Shown: piece by piece, positions 1 through 7,338 of the stretch
Position numbering within the stretch: position 1 is the stretch's first letter
Layout of the letters: each line of letters starts with the position of its first letter
Source of the DNA: DASSCW01 sp036555005
GTDB lineage: Bacteria > Chloroflexota > Limnocylindria > QHBO01
Reading direction: 5' to 3'
Length of the DNA stretch: 7,784 nucleotides
NCBI GenBank assembly: GCA_036555005.1
Contig: DATBME010000034.1
Location: 1 to 7,784, forward strand
Notes under the pieces: model-generated
Told to the model about the DNA's origin: nothing
The model's input: the letters and a program-made list of their open reading frames with translations, nothing else
The model's database searches: none
Translations under genes and position numbers: made by a program

Positions 1-2213
<2,213 letters not shown>

Positions 2214-2214
2214 C

Positions 2215-2757
2215 TCAGCTACCTCCCGCGGCGACCGGCTCGTTGGGCTCGGTCGTCTCCTCGGCGACCACCGGCGCAGCCTCGCCCGTCTCGAGCTGGC
2301 CGGAGGCCTGCTGGATCGCCTTCACGATGTTCACGTAGCCGGTGCAGCGGCACAGGTTCCCGGCAATCCCCTCGCGGATCTCCGCCTCGGACGGCTTCGA
2401 GTTCTGGTCGAGCAGCCAGGCCGCCTGCATGATCATGCCCGGCGTGCAGAAGCCGCATTGCAGGCCGTGCTGGTCCCAGAAGGCCTGCTGCAGCGGGTGG
2501 AGCTCGGCCCCGTCGGCCATGCCCTCGATGGTCCTGACCTCCGCCCCGTCGGCCGATGCGGCGAGCATGGTGCACGATTTCGTGCTGCGGCCATCCACGA
2601 GGACCGTGCACGCGCCGCAGTTGCTCGTGTCGCAGCCGATGTGGGTGCCGGTCAGGCCGAGGTTGTCACGCAGGAAGTGAACGAGCAACAGGCGCGACTC
2701 GACCTCGGCCTCGCGCGACTCGCCGTTGACACTGACGGTGATGTGGTGGGTACCCAT
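2215..2757 (-). CDS. coxS: Aerobic carbon monoxide dehydrogenase small (iron-sulfur) subunit CoxS
   Basis: This 180-residue protein carries the two [2Fe-2S] clusters that pass electrons from the Mo-Cu site of CoxL to the FAD of CoxM. The N-terminal plant-ferredoxin-type cluster has Cys42, Cys47, Cys50 and Cys62 (GCDTSNCGAC, then SC). The C-terminal helical-bundle cluster has Cys101, Cys104, Cys136 and Cys138 (QCGFCTPGM and NLCRCTGY). All eight ligands are present. Family members are usually about 160-170 residues; the extra length here is an acidic, Ala/Pro/Glu-rich tail after about residue 153 that probably has no structure of its own. The start has a GAGGGAGA ribosome-binding site a few bases upstream. 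The TGA stop at 2217-2215 is followed after one base by the coxL ATG, so the two are probably translationally coupled. The coxM-coxS-coxL order is the usual one for form I clusters. Confidence 0.97.
   Translation of the reverse strand: MGTHHITVSVNGESREAEVESRLLLVHFLRDNLGLTGTHIGCDTSNCGACTVLVDGRSTKSCTMLAASADGAEVRTIEGMADGAELHPLQQAFWDQHGLQCGFCTPGMIMQAAWLLDQNSKPSEAEIREGIAGNLCRCTGYVNIVKAIQQASGQLETGEAAPVVAEETTEPNEPVAAGGS
2222..2227 (-). promoter_or_regulatory. Ribosome-binding site of coxL inside the end of coxS
   Basis: GGGAGG on the minus strand, 8 nt before the coxL ATG at 2213 and inside the last codons of coxS. It fixes the coxL start and shows that coxL can initiate on its own although its ATG is 1 nt from the coxS stop. 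Confidence 0.85.
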
Positions 2758-2760
2758 GGA

Positions 2761-2768
2761 TCTCCCTC
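2761..2768 (-). promoter_or_regulatory. Ribosome-binding site of coxS
   Basis: GAGGGAGA on the minus strand in the 15-nt gap between the coxM stop and the coxS ATG at 2757. The purine-rich match and its position support the annotated coxS start. Confidence 0.7.
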
Positions 2769-2772
2769 ACGC

Positions 2773-3642
2773 TCAGGAGAAGGCAGCCGCGCGCTCGTGC
2801 GCGAGGCGGAGCGCCCGCATGGTCATCTCGGCCACCATGGCGCGCTTGTACTCGGCCGGACCGTGGCCGTCGGTGACCGGGCGGCTCTGCGCCGCCGCGG
2901 CGTCAGCCGCCGCGCGGAAGGTCACCTCGTCCGGTGTCGCGCCGGTGAGCACGGCCTCGGCGTCGGTCGCGGCGATCGGCATCTCGGCCACCGCGGCCAG
3001 GCCGATCCCGGCGTCGGCGATCTTGCCGCCGTCGAGCCGCAGCCGCGCCGCCACCCCGACCGACGCGAAGTCGCCGGCGCGCCGCTCGAGCTTGCGGTAG
3101 GCGCCGCCCGCCCCACTCGGGCGCTTCGGGAAGCGGATCTCGGTCAGCAGCTCGGTCGGTTCGATGGCCGTCGCGAAGCTGTCGATGAAGAAGTCGCGCG
3201 CGCCGATCACCCGCTCGCCCTCCTCGCTGCGGCAGACCAGCGAGGCGTTGGTCGCGAGCAGTACCGCCGGCCAGTCCGAATAGGGATCGGCATGCGCGCA
3301 CGAGCCGCCGATCGTGCCCCAGTTGCGGACCTGCGGGTCGCCGATCCCCCCAGCCGTATCGGTCAGCATCGGGTAGCTCGCGATGACCGGGTGCACGAGG
3401 ATCTGCCGATGGGTGGCCAGCGCACCGATGCTCAGCCCGTCATCGGTCTCGTTGATCTCGTCGAAACCCGACAGGCCGCGCAGGTCAACGAGCACCGTCG
3501 GCATCGAGAGGCGCAACTTCATCATCGGCAGCAGGCTGTGGCCGCCCGCGAGGACCTTGGCTTCCCCCTCGCGCTCCTTGAGCACCCGCAACACGGCACC
3601 AATGTCACCGGGCCGGGTGTAGTCGAACTCCCCAGGGATCAT
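2773..3642 (-). CDS. coxM: Aerobic carbon monoxide dehydrogenase medium (FAD) subunit CoxM
   Basis: This subunit holds FAD and hands electrons from the CoxS iron-sulfur clusters to the quinone pool or respiratory chain. From ATG 3642 the protein has 289 residues, matching the usual size of about 290. It begins MIPGEFDYTRP, as family members do. It shows both FAD pyrophosphate-binding motifs, AGGHS at residues 32-36 and TIGGSCAHADP at 110-120, followed by the CO-dehydrogenase flavoprotein C-terminal domain (about 180-285). The frame stays open up to ATG 3714, but ATG 3642 is preferred: it matches the family N-terminus and has AAGGAGGA 9 nt upstream, and the extra 24 codons have no family counterpart. 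It is the first gene of the visible operon; its stop is 15 nt before coxS. No regulator gene is adjacent, so control of the operon cannot be read from this window. Confidence 0.97.
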   Translation of the reverse strand: MIPGEFDYTRPGDIGAVLRVLKEREGEAKVLAGGHSLLPMMKLRLSMPTVLVDLRGLSGFDEINETDDGLSIGALATHRQILVHPVIASYPMLTDTAGGIGDPQVRNWGTIGGSCAHADPYSDWPAVLLATNASLVCRSEEGERVIGARDFFIDSFATAIEPTELLTEIRFPKRPSGAGGAYRKLERRAGDFASVGVAARLRLDGGKIADAGIGLAAVAEMPIAATDAEAVLTGATPDEVTFRAAADAAAAQSRPVTDGHGPAEYKRAMVAEMTMRALRLAHERAAAFS

Positions 3643-3651
3643 GGCGACGCG

Positions 3652-3659
3652 TCCTCCTT
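3652..3659 (-). promoter_or_regulatory. Ribosome-binding site of coxM
   Basis: AAGGAGGA on the minus strand, 9 nt before ATG 3642. It is a near-perfect Shine-Dalgarno sequence and decides the coxM start against the upstream in-frame ATG at 3714. Confidence 0.88.
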
Positions 3660-3858
3660 CCCTACTCGATACGAGCGGGGTCACGTGTGCTCGGCGGCGA
3701 TCCGACGGGCACATGGCTGACGGGAACGCCTGGCAGGCGACACGGGCCTGGGATCGGCCGCCGATGGCAGTCTTGGAGGCTCGCGACGTCGACGAGGTGG
3801 TGCGTGTGAGGCTACCGCTCGCTCAGTCGCGGCGTCAAGGAGTTCGGGGCAACGATGC

Positions 3859-3864
3859 TACAGT
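3859..3864 (+). promoter_or_regulatory. Possible -10 element of the tRNA-Pro promoter
   Basis: TACAGT matches the TATAAT consensus at four of six positions, including the important first A and last T. It ends 14 bp before the mature tRNA 5' end, which would give a leader of about 8 nt, a common arrangement for tRNA genes. No clear -35 box was found. Confidence 0.35.
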
Positions 3865-3878
3865 TCGGCAGTGCTCGG

Positions 3879-3955
3879 CGGGGCGTAGCGCAGCCTGGTA
3901 GCGCACCTGCTTTGGGAGCAGGAGGTCGCCCGTTCGAATCGGGCCGCCCCGACCA
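3879..3955 (+). tRNA. tRNA-Pro, anticodon TGG, with encoded CCA
   Basis: A full 77-nt cloverleaf can be folded. The acceptor stem CGGGGCG (3879-3885) pairs with CGCCCCG (3945-3951). The discriminator is A3952 and the CCA end, 3953-3955, is encoded. The anticodon stem CCTGC/GCAGG closes a 7-nt loop with TGG at 3913-3915, which reads CCA and, by wobble, other proline codons. The T arm is GCCCG-TTCGAAT-CGGGC (3928-3944). C1-G72 with A73 is the usual identity set of bacterial tRNA-Pro. The D arm contains the conserved AGC and GGTA. The gene points toward the LCP gene and its CCA end is only 8 bp from that gene's stop codon. Confidence 0.97.
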
Positions 3956-3963
3956 TCACCCTC

Positions 3964-5466
3964 CTAGGCGTCAGGCCCAGCATCGCGCGTGGCGAGGTAC
4001 CAGCCTTCCAGGTTCTCGCGTCCGAAGAGGCGCCGCATCGCGGCGCGCAGGTCGTCGCGCCGCGGAATGAGCATGTAGTTCGTCAGCGGGTCGAGCGGCG
4101 GATCGACGAAGCGCGGCAGGTCGAGCACGAGGCGCCGGATCTCCTCCCCGGTGATCAGCGGCAGCAAAGAGGCCAGGTCGCCGGCCTTGTCACGCGGGAA
4201 GTCGGTCTGCACGGTGGAGCCGATCGCGTCCAGGGTGTCGGGGAGGTCGAAGAAGAGATCCATCTGGGCGAACTCGCGGCGCAGCTCCAGCAGGACGCGC
4301 TGCTGTCGTTCGGAGCGCTGGAAGTCGTCCAGCTGCTGGCGGGTGCCATCGGGCATCTCGAGGTAGCCCTGGCGTGCCCGCGCGTAGGCCAGGGCCAGGC
4401 GACCGCCGTAGTCGTTGCAGCCCGCCGGGAGCTCCACGCCGCGCCGCCCGGGCCAGATGTCGCCGCGGCCGTTGTAGGTGTCGTCCACCAGCTTGCCCGG
4501 GAGGCAGAGCCTCAGCGGGCCGACCGCGTCGACCAGTCGGGTGAAGCCCTCGAGGTCGATGGTGGCGTAGTACTGGATCGGGATGCCCAGGTACAGGCCG
4601 ATCGTCCGCTCCAGCGTGCGCAGGCCGCAGGCTTCGCCGCTGTCCGGCGGCAGGTCGGGACACCACCGCTCCGGGTCCTCGCCGGCCTCGGTTGCCAGCT
4701 CATTGATCTTGCGAGGGTAGACCCCGTCGGGGTAGACGCTGCGATCCGGCAGCGGCAGAAACCCAGTGTCGCGGGGGATCGAGATCATGATCGCGCTGTT
4801 GGTTTCCGGGTCGACGCTGACCGCCAGGATGGTGTCCGTCCGCGCCTCGTGCACGCGTCCGGAGCCGGAATCGATGCCGAGCAGCAGGAAGTTGATGCGT
4901 TCGTTCCCGTCCCAGGCGTAGTCGGGCCGGTTGAGGGGTCCAGGATTCCCGCCCGCGCCACCGGGCGCCCCGCCGCTTCCCACGCCGGAGAAGACGTCAC
5001 CCAGGGTGGAGTTGACCCGTCCGACCAGCATGCCGCCCCAGGCGTGCATGCCGACGGTGAGCAGCATCAGGAAGACGACGAAGGCGATCGTCGCCATTCG
5101 CTCCGGCGTGAGCGGCTGGCGCACCGATGCGCCCGGGCCGCCGACGGTCGCCGCCACGCGGGCCGGTGCAGGCTCGGGCCACACGAAGCCGACCTGCCCG
5201 ATGGCGAACAGGCGCCAGGCCATGACAGCCAGGTCCAGGCCGACCAGCACGGTCAGGAAGGTTGCCGACAGGGCGCTGTTGAGCACCGCGGTGCCGCCGA
5301 AGGCGAACGCGGCCAGGGCCGTCAGCAGCAGGAGCGCCATCGGCGCCGCCAGGATCAGCGCCAGCCGGCGCTGACCCACGTAGAGCTGCCCCAGTCCCGG
5401 GAAGAGGAACGAGAGGAAGGCAGCGATGGCCGGGTGTCGCCGCGGTCTGCTGGAAGGGTCGATCAT
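3964..5466 (-). CDS. LytR-CpsA-Psr (LCP) family envelope protein with multi-pass membrane N-terminus
   Basis: LCP proteins transfer undecaprenyl-linked glycopolymers to peptidoglycan or other acceptors outside the membrane. From ATG 5466 the protein has 500 residues. Hydrophobic stretches lie at about 13-31, 34-58, 64-84 and 124-149. The first includes PGLGQLYVGQ, a pattern typical of small TM2-like membrane domains. A Gly/Pro-rich linker leads to the LCP domain from about residue 190: FLLLGIDSG (193-201), RTDT (209-212), IPRDT (230-234), KINEL (253-257), DLEGFTRLVDAVG (304-316), ALAYARARQ (358-366) and ERQQR (386-390). These include the arginines and aspartates that bind the lipid pyrophosphate in studied members. 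Most LCP proteins have one membrane helix, so this N-terminus is unusual. The frame opens at ATG 5520, but that ATG overlaps a good -10 box and the 18 extra codons have many A/T third bases; AGGTG before 5466 favours the shorter form. Its exact polymer substrate cannot be told. Confidence 0.9.
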   Translation of the reverse strand: MIDPSSRPRRHPAIAAFLSFLFPGLGQLYVGQRRLALILAAPMALLLLTALAAFAFGGTAVLNSALSATFLTVLVGLDLAVMAWRLFAIGQVGFVWPEPAPARVAATVGGPGASVRQPLTPERMATIAFVVFLMLLTVGMHAWGGMLVGRVNSTLGDVFSGVGSGGAPGGAGGNPGPLNRPDYAWDGNERINFLLLGIDSGSGRVHEARTDTILAVSVDPETNSAIMISIPRDTGFLPLPDRSVYPDGVYPRKINELATEAGEDPERWCPDLPPDSGEACGLRTLERTIGLYLGIPIQYYATIDLEGFTRLVDAVGPLRLCLPGKLVDDTYNGRGDIWPGRRGVELPAGCNDYGGRLALAYARARQGYLEMPDGTRQQLDDFQRSERQQRVLLELRREFAQMDLFFDLPDTLDAIGSTVQTDFPRDKAGDLASLLPLITGEEIRRLVLDLPRFVDPPLDPLTNYMLIPRRDDLRAAMRRLFGRENLEGWYLATRDAGPDA

Positions 5467-5469
5467 GTC

Positions 5470-5474
5470 CACCT
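5470..5474 (-). promoter_or_regulatory. Likely ribosome-binding site of the LCP gene
   Basis: AGGTG on the minus strand just before ATG 5466. It matches the right half of the AAGGAGGTGA consensus, and in that alignment the AGG lies 5 nt from the start. It supports ATG 5466 over ATG 5520, which has no purine-rich site upstream. Confidence 0.45.
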
Positions 5475-5518
5475 GAAGTCGGGCACGTTCGGCCCATTGC
5501 TCGCTGGGCGGGGCTCGC

Positions 5519-5524
5519 ATTCTA
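5519..5524 (-). promoter_or_regulatory. Possible -10 element of the LCP gene promoter
   Basis: TAGAAT on the minus strand matches TATAAT at five of six positions, rare in such GC-rich DNA. Transcription would begin near 5512, inside the longer reading frame and about 45 nt before ATG 5466. It overlaps the upstream ATG at 5520. No strong -35 box is visible 16-18 bp upstream. Confidence 0.45.
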
Positions 5525-5530
5525 GCAAAG

Positions 5531-5562
5531 ACGCTCGCTCGGCCAGTGAGCGTGGCCAGTGA
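5531..5562. repeat. Short direct and inverted repeats in the divergent promoter region
   Basis: GGCCAGTGA occurs twice as a direct repeat, at 5541-5549 and 5554-5562, 13 bp apart. Overlapping it, ACGCTC at 5531-5536 and GAGCGT at 5548-5553 form an inverted repeat. The cluster lies just upstream of the possible LCP -10 box, where a regulator could act on either divergent gene. A role as an operator is inferred only from position. Confidence 0.4.
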
Positions 5563-5626
5563 CCGATTGTGGTGCGCCTGCGCGACGCCGTGGGTACTAC
5601 GGTTGGGTGCGGTGCAACTGGTACCT

Positions 5627-5656
5627 TTGCGCCAGCCGCGGATGGGACCCTAGACT
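5627..5656 (+). promoter_or_regulatory. Possible promoter of the GGDEF gene
   Basis: TTGCGC (5627-5632) and TAGACT (5651-5656) are separated by 18 bp and resemble -35 and -10 boxes; TAGACT matches four of six consensus bases. Transcription would start near 5663, about 50 nt before the preferred GTG start at 5715. If real, it rules out a start at the far upstream GTG 5559. Confidence 0.35.
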
Positions 5657-5714
5657 ACCTGGCACTCGGACGTGGTCAGCTGCCCGCCGACATGCCCCAG
5701 TACCGCAGGACGAC

Positions 5715-7298
5715 GTGCCACCAGAGTCCATCTTCCTCCTCGTCAGCACCGCTGTAGCCGTCCTGCTGGGGGCCGGCGCGGTGATAGCCGCGCTCCGGAA
5801 TCGATCCGAGCTGACCACCACCCAGACGGCCGCCATCGAGCCCGCCGACCCGGGCCAGGCGGACAAGTACGAGGTCGACCCGGCGGGGCTCGAGCCGCGT
5901 GGGCGTGGCTACGGCACGGCGGTGCGCGTGCTGTGGTGGGTCTCCATCGCGGCGGTGCTGATCGGCGTCGGCCTGTCCGACGCCTACGACGACAGCCAGG
6001 CGGCGATCTACGCCCTGGGGGCGGTCGCGGTGGTGGCCGCGATCGGCCTGCACGACGTGCTGCCGGCGCGCCGGCGCACGCCGGCGGTGGTCGCCTTCGA
6101 GGTCGTGCTGGCCATCATGCTGACCACCGTCCTGCTGGTGCTGACCGATTACGCGAGCTCGCCCTTCGTCTTCGTCTACTTGCTGATCGCGGTGGCGGTG
6201 GCCCTGCAGCTCGGCGGCCCGCTCGCCATGGTGGTGGCCATGGCGACCACCTTCGCCTTCCTCGGCGTCCTGGCCCTCGACCCACAGCTGGCCAGCTACA
6301 CCACCGCCGACCTGCTGCGCTTCGGCCTCCAGATCGGCTCCATCTGGCTGCTGGCCTACGTGGCCGGCGTCTTCGCCTCGGGCGAGCGGCGCATGCGCAA
6401 CAGCGTCCTGCAGCTGTCGCGGACCGATGCGCTGACCGGGCTCTACAACCGCAGCCAGCTCTTCCCGACCCTGGAGGAGGAGGTCCAGCGCACCAGGCGC
6501 AGCGCGCGGGGCTTCTGCCTGCTGATGATCGACCTTGACGGCCTGAAGGCCGTCAACGACTCCTTCGGCCACCACCGCGGCGACGAGGTGCTGCGCCTGC
6601 TGGGCGGCGTGATCCGTCGCTCGATCCGCCTGGTCGACACCGCTTATCGCTACGGCGGCGACGAGTTCCTGGTGCTCCTGCCGGAGACCGATTTTGGCGG
6701 CGCGTTCGTCGTGGCCGAGAAGGTCCGCGCCGGCGCCGAGGAGGTGGGCCTGGCGGCCGGGGGCGGCGAGCTGCTGACCAGCGTCAGCATCGGGCTGGTC
6801 TCTTGCCCGGAGGACGGGACCAGCGCCGAGGAGCTGATGATCGCCGCCGACCGGGCGATGTACCAGGCCAAGTCGCTCGGCAAGAACCAGGTCAGCGGCA
6901 ACCCGCGGCCGCGGCGGCTGCCGTTGGGCATGGCCGAGCCGTCGTCGGATCAGCCGGCACCGACCCCGATCCTGGCCGCACCGGAGCCCGCCGCGGCGCC
7001 GCCGGTGATCGAGGTGCCACCGCCTGCCGCGGCGCCGGGGCCGGCCGCTGTCCCGGAGGCTGCCGCGGCGCCGGCGCAGCCCGCCGCGGCGATCGCGGTC
7101 GAGCCGGACGACGAGGCCGTGCCGGTCATGACCAGGGAGCCCGCGCACGAGACCCTGGAGGACGACGAGGCCGATCCGACCGAGGTGCGCCGGCACATCG
7201 CCACCGCCCGCCGCAACCTCGACCCCGACCACCAGATCCGGCGGGCGATGGACGCCTTCCTCTCGCCGTCGCGGCCGAACGACAACGGCAGCAACTAG
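5715..7298 (+). CDS. Membrane-bound diguanylate cyclase (GGDEF) with Ala/Pro-rich C-terminal tail
   Basis: This protein should make the second messenger cyclic di-GMP from two GTP. From GTG 5715 it has 527 residues. Hydrophobic segments lie at about 5-27, 69-87, 96-114, 123-144, 149-165, 169-188 and 201-221, giving a multi-pass sensor region I cannot assign to a named family. The GGDEF domain follows: DALTGLYNR (238-246), DLDGLKAVND (273-282), the inhibitory-site motif RLVD (305-308) exactly five residues before GGDEF (314-318), and AADRAMYQAK (377-386). Catalytic and product-inhibition sites are therefore intact. The last 130 residues are an Ala/Pro-rich linker and a charged, probably helical end, unusual for this family. 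The frame is open from GTG 5559, but the first 52 codons have many A/T third bases, unlike the rest, and contain a possible promoter; AGGA at 5707-5710 supports GTG 5715. No EAL domain is present. Confidence 0.92.
   Translation: MPPESIFLLVSTAVAVLLGAGAVIAALRNRSELTTTQTAAIEPADPGQADKYEVDPAGLEPRGRGYGTAVRVLWWVSIAAVLIGVGLSDAYDDSQAAIYALGAVAVVAAIGLHDVLPARRRTPAVVAFEVVLAIMLTTVLLVLTDYASSPFVFVYLLIAVAVALQLGGPLAMVVAMATTFAFLGVLALDPQLASYTTADLLRFGLQIGSIWLLAYVAGVFASGERRMRNSVLQLSRTDALTGLYNRSQLFPTLEEEVQRTRRSARGFCLLMIDLDGLKAVNDSFGHHRGDEVLRLLGGVIRRSIRLVDTAYRYGGDEFLVLLPETDFGGAFVVAEKVRAGAEEVGLAAGGGELLTSVSIGLVSCPEDGTSAEELMIAADRAMYQAKSLGKNQVSGNPRPRRLPLGMAEPSSDQPAPTPILAAPEPAAAPPVIEVPPPAAAPGPAAVPEAAAAPAQPAAAIAVEPDDEAVPVMTREPAHETLEDDEADPTEVRRHIATARRNLDPDHQIRRAMDAFLSPSRPNDNGSN
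6990..7091 (+). repeat. In-frame 36-bp period repeat in the Ala/Pro-rich tail of the GGDEF gene
   Basis: The 11-mer GCCGCGGCGCC occurs at 6990-7000, 7026-7036 and 7062-7072, exactly 36 bp apart, and its first nine bases recur at 7083-7091. Each copy encodes an Ala-Ala-Ala-Pro-type block, giving a rough 12-residue repeat in the protein. The spaces between the copies differ, so this is a degenerate low-complexity repeat and not a recent perfect duplication. Confidence 0.7.
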
Positions 7299-7313
7299 GC
7301 CGGACGGCAGCAA

Positions 7314-7337
7314 CCCGGACCACCCCGGGCGACCGGG
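7314..7337. terminator. Possible bidirectional terminator hairpins between convergent genes
   Basis: CCCGG (7314-7318) can pair with CCGGG (7325-7329), or CCCGG (7324-7328) with CCGGG (7333-7337) around a GCGA tetraloop. The two hairpins are mutually exclusive. They fill the 40-bp gap between the stop codons of the convergent GGDEF and DUF3048 genes. The stems are only 5 bp and no T-tract follows on either strand, so function as an intrinsic terminator is uncertain. Confidence 0.3.
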
Positions 7338-7338
7338 C

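Larger units (their letters stand above)
3643..3878. other. Non-coding spacer between coxM and tRNA-Pro with short inverted repeats
   Basis: This 236-bp stretch must hold the coxM promoter (minus strand) and the tRNA promoter (plus strand). No convincing -35/-10 pair for coxM is visible. It contains three short dyads: CTCG-ATA-CGAG at 3665-3675 just upstream of the coxM ribosome-binding site, GCCTG-G-CAGGC at 3728-3738, and ATCGG-CCG-CCGAT at 3753-3765. A CACGTG hexamer lies at 3682-3687. In GC-rich DNA such short dyads are expected by chance, so an operator role is only a possibility. A plus-strand frame from ATG 3713 is open but ends inside the tRNA and is not called as a gene. Confidence 0.5.

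Noticed and set aside
3643..3714. Upstream ATG at 3714 extending coxM by 24 residues
   Set aside because: ATG 3642 matches the family N-terminus MIPGxFDY and has a near-perfect ribosome-binding site. The extension has neither.
3641..3901. Plus-strand open frame of 86 codons ending in the tRNA
   Set aside because: It begins over the coxM start and ends inside tRNA-Pro, so it is not a functional gene. A possible decayed fragment within it is listed as a finding only.
3643..3955. tRNA-Pro as an integration site for a genomic island carrying cox
   Set aside because: The cox operon lies on the 5' side of the tRNA. No integrase and no repeat of the tRNA 3' end were seen in the window.
4849..5562. 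Plus-strand open frame of 237 codons
   Set aside because: It is antisense to the LCP gene's membrane region and lacks motifs.
5559..5714. N-terminal extension of the GGDEF protein from GTG 5559
   Set aside because: The 52 codons have low third-position GC, are rich in Cys, Trp and Arg, and contain a possible promoter. GTG 5715 sits just before the first membrane segment with AGGA upstream.
5676..7313. Minus-strand open frame of 545 codons
   Set aside because: It lies opposite the GGDEF gene. Its sequence is rich in Arg, Gly, Asp and His without motifs, whereas the plus strand has every GGDEF signature.
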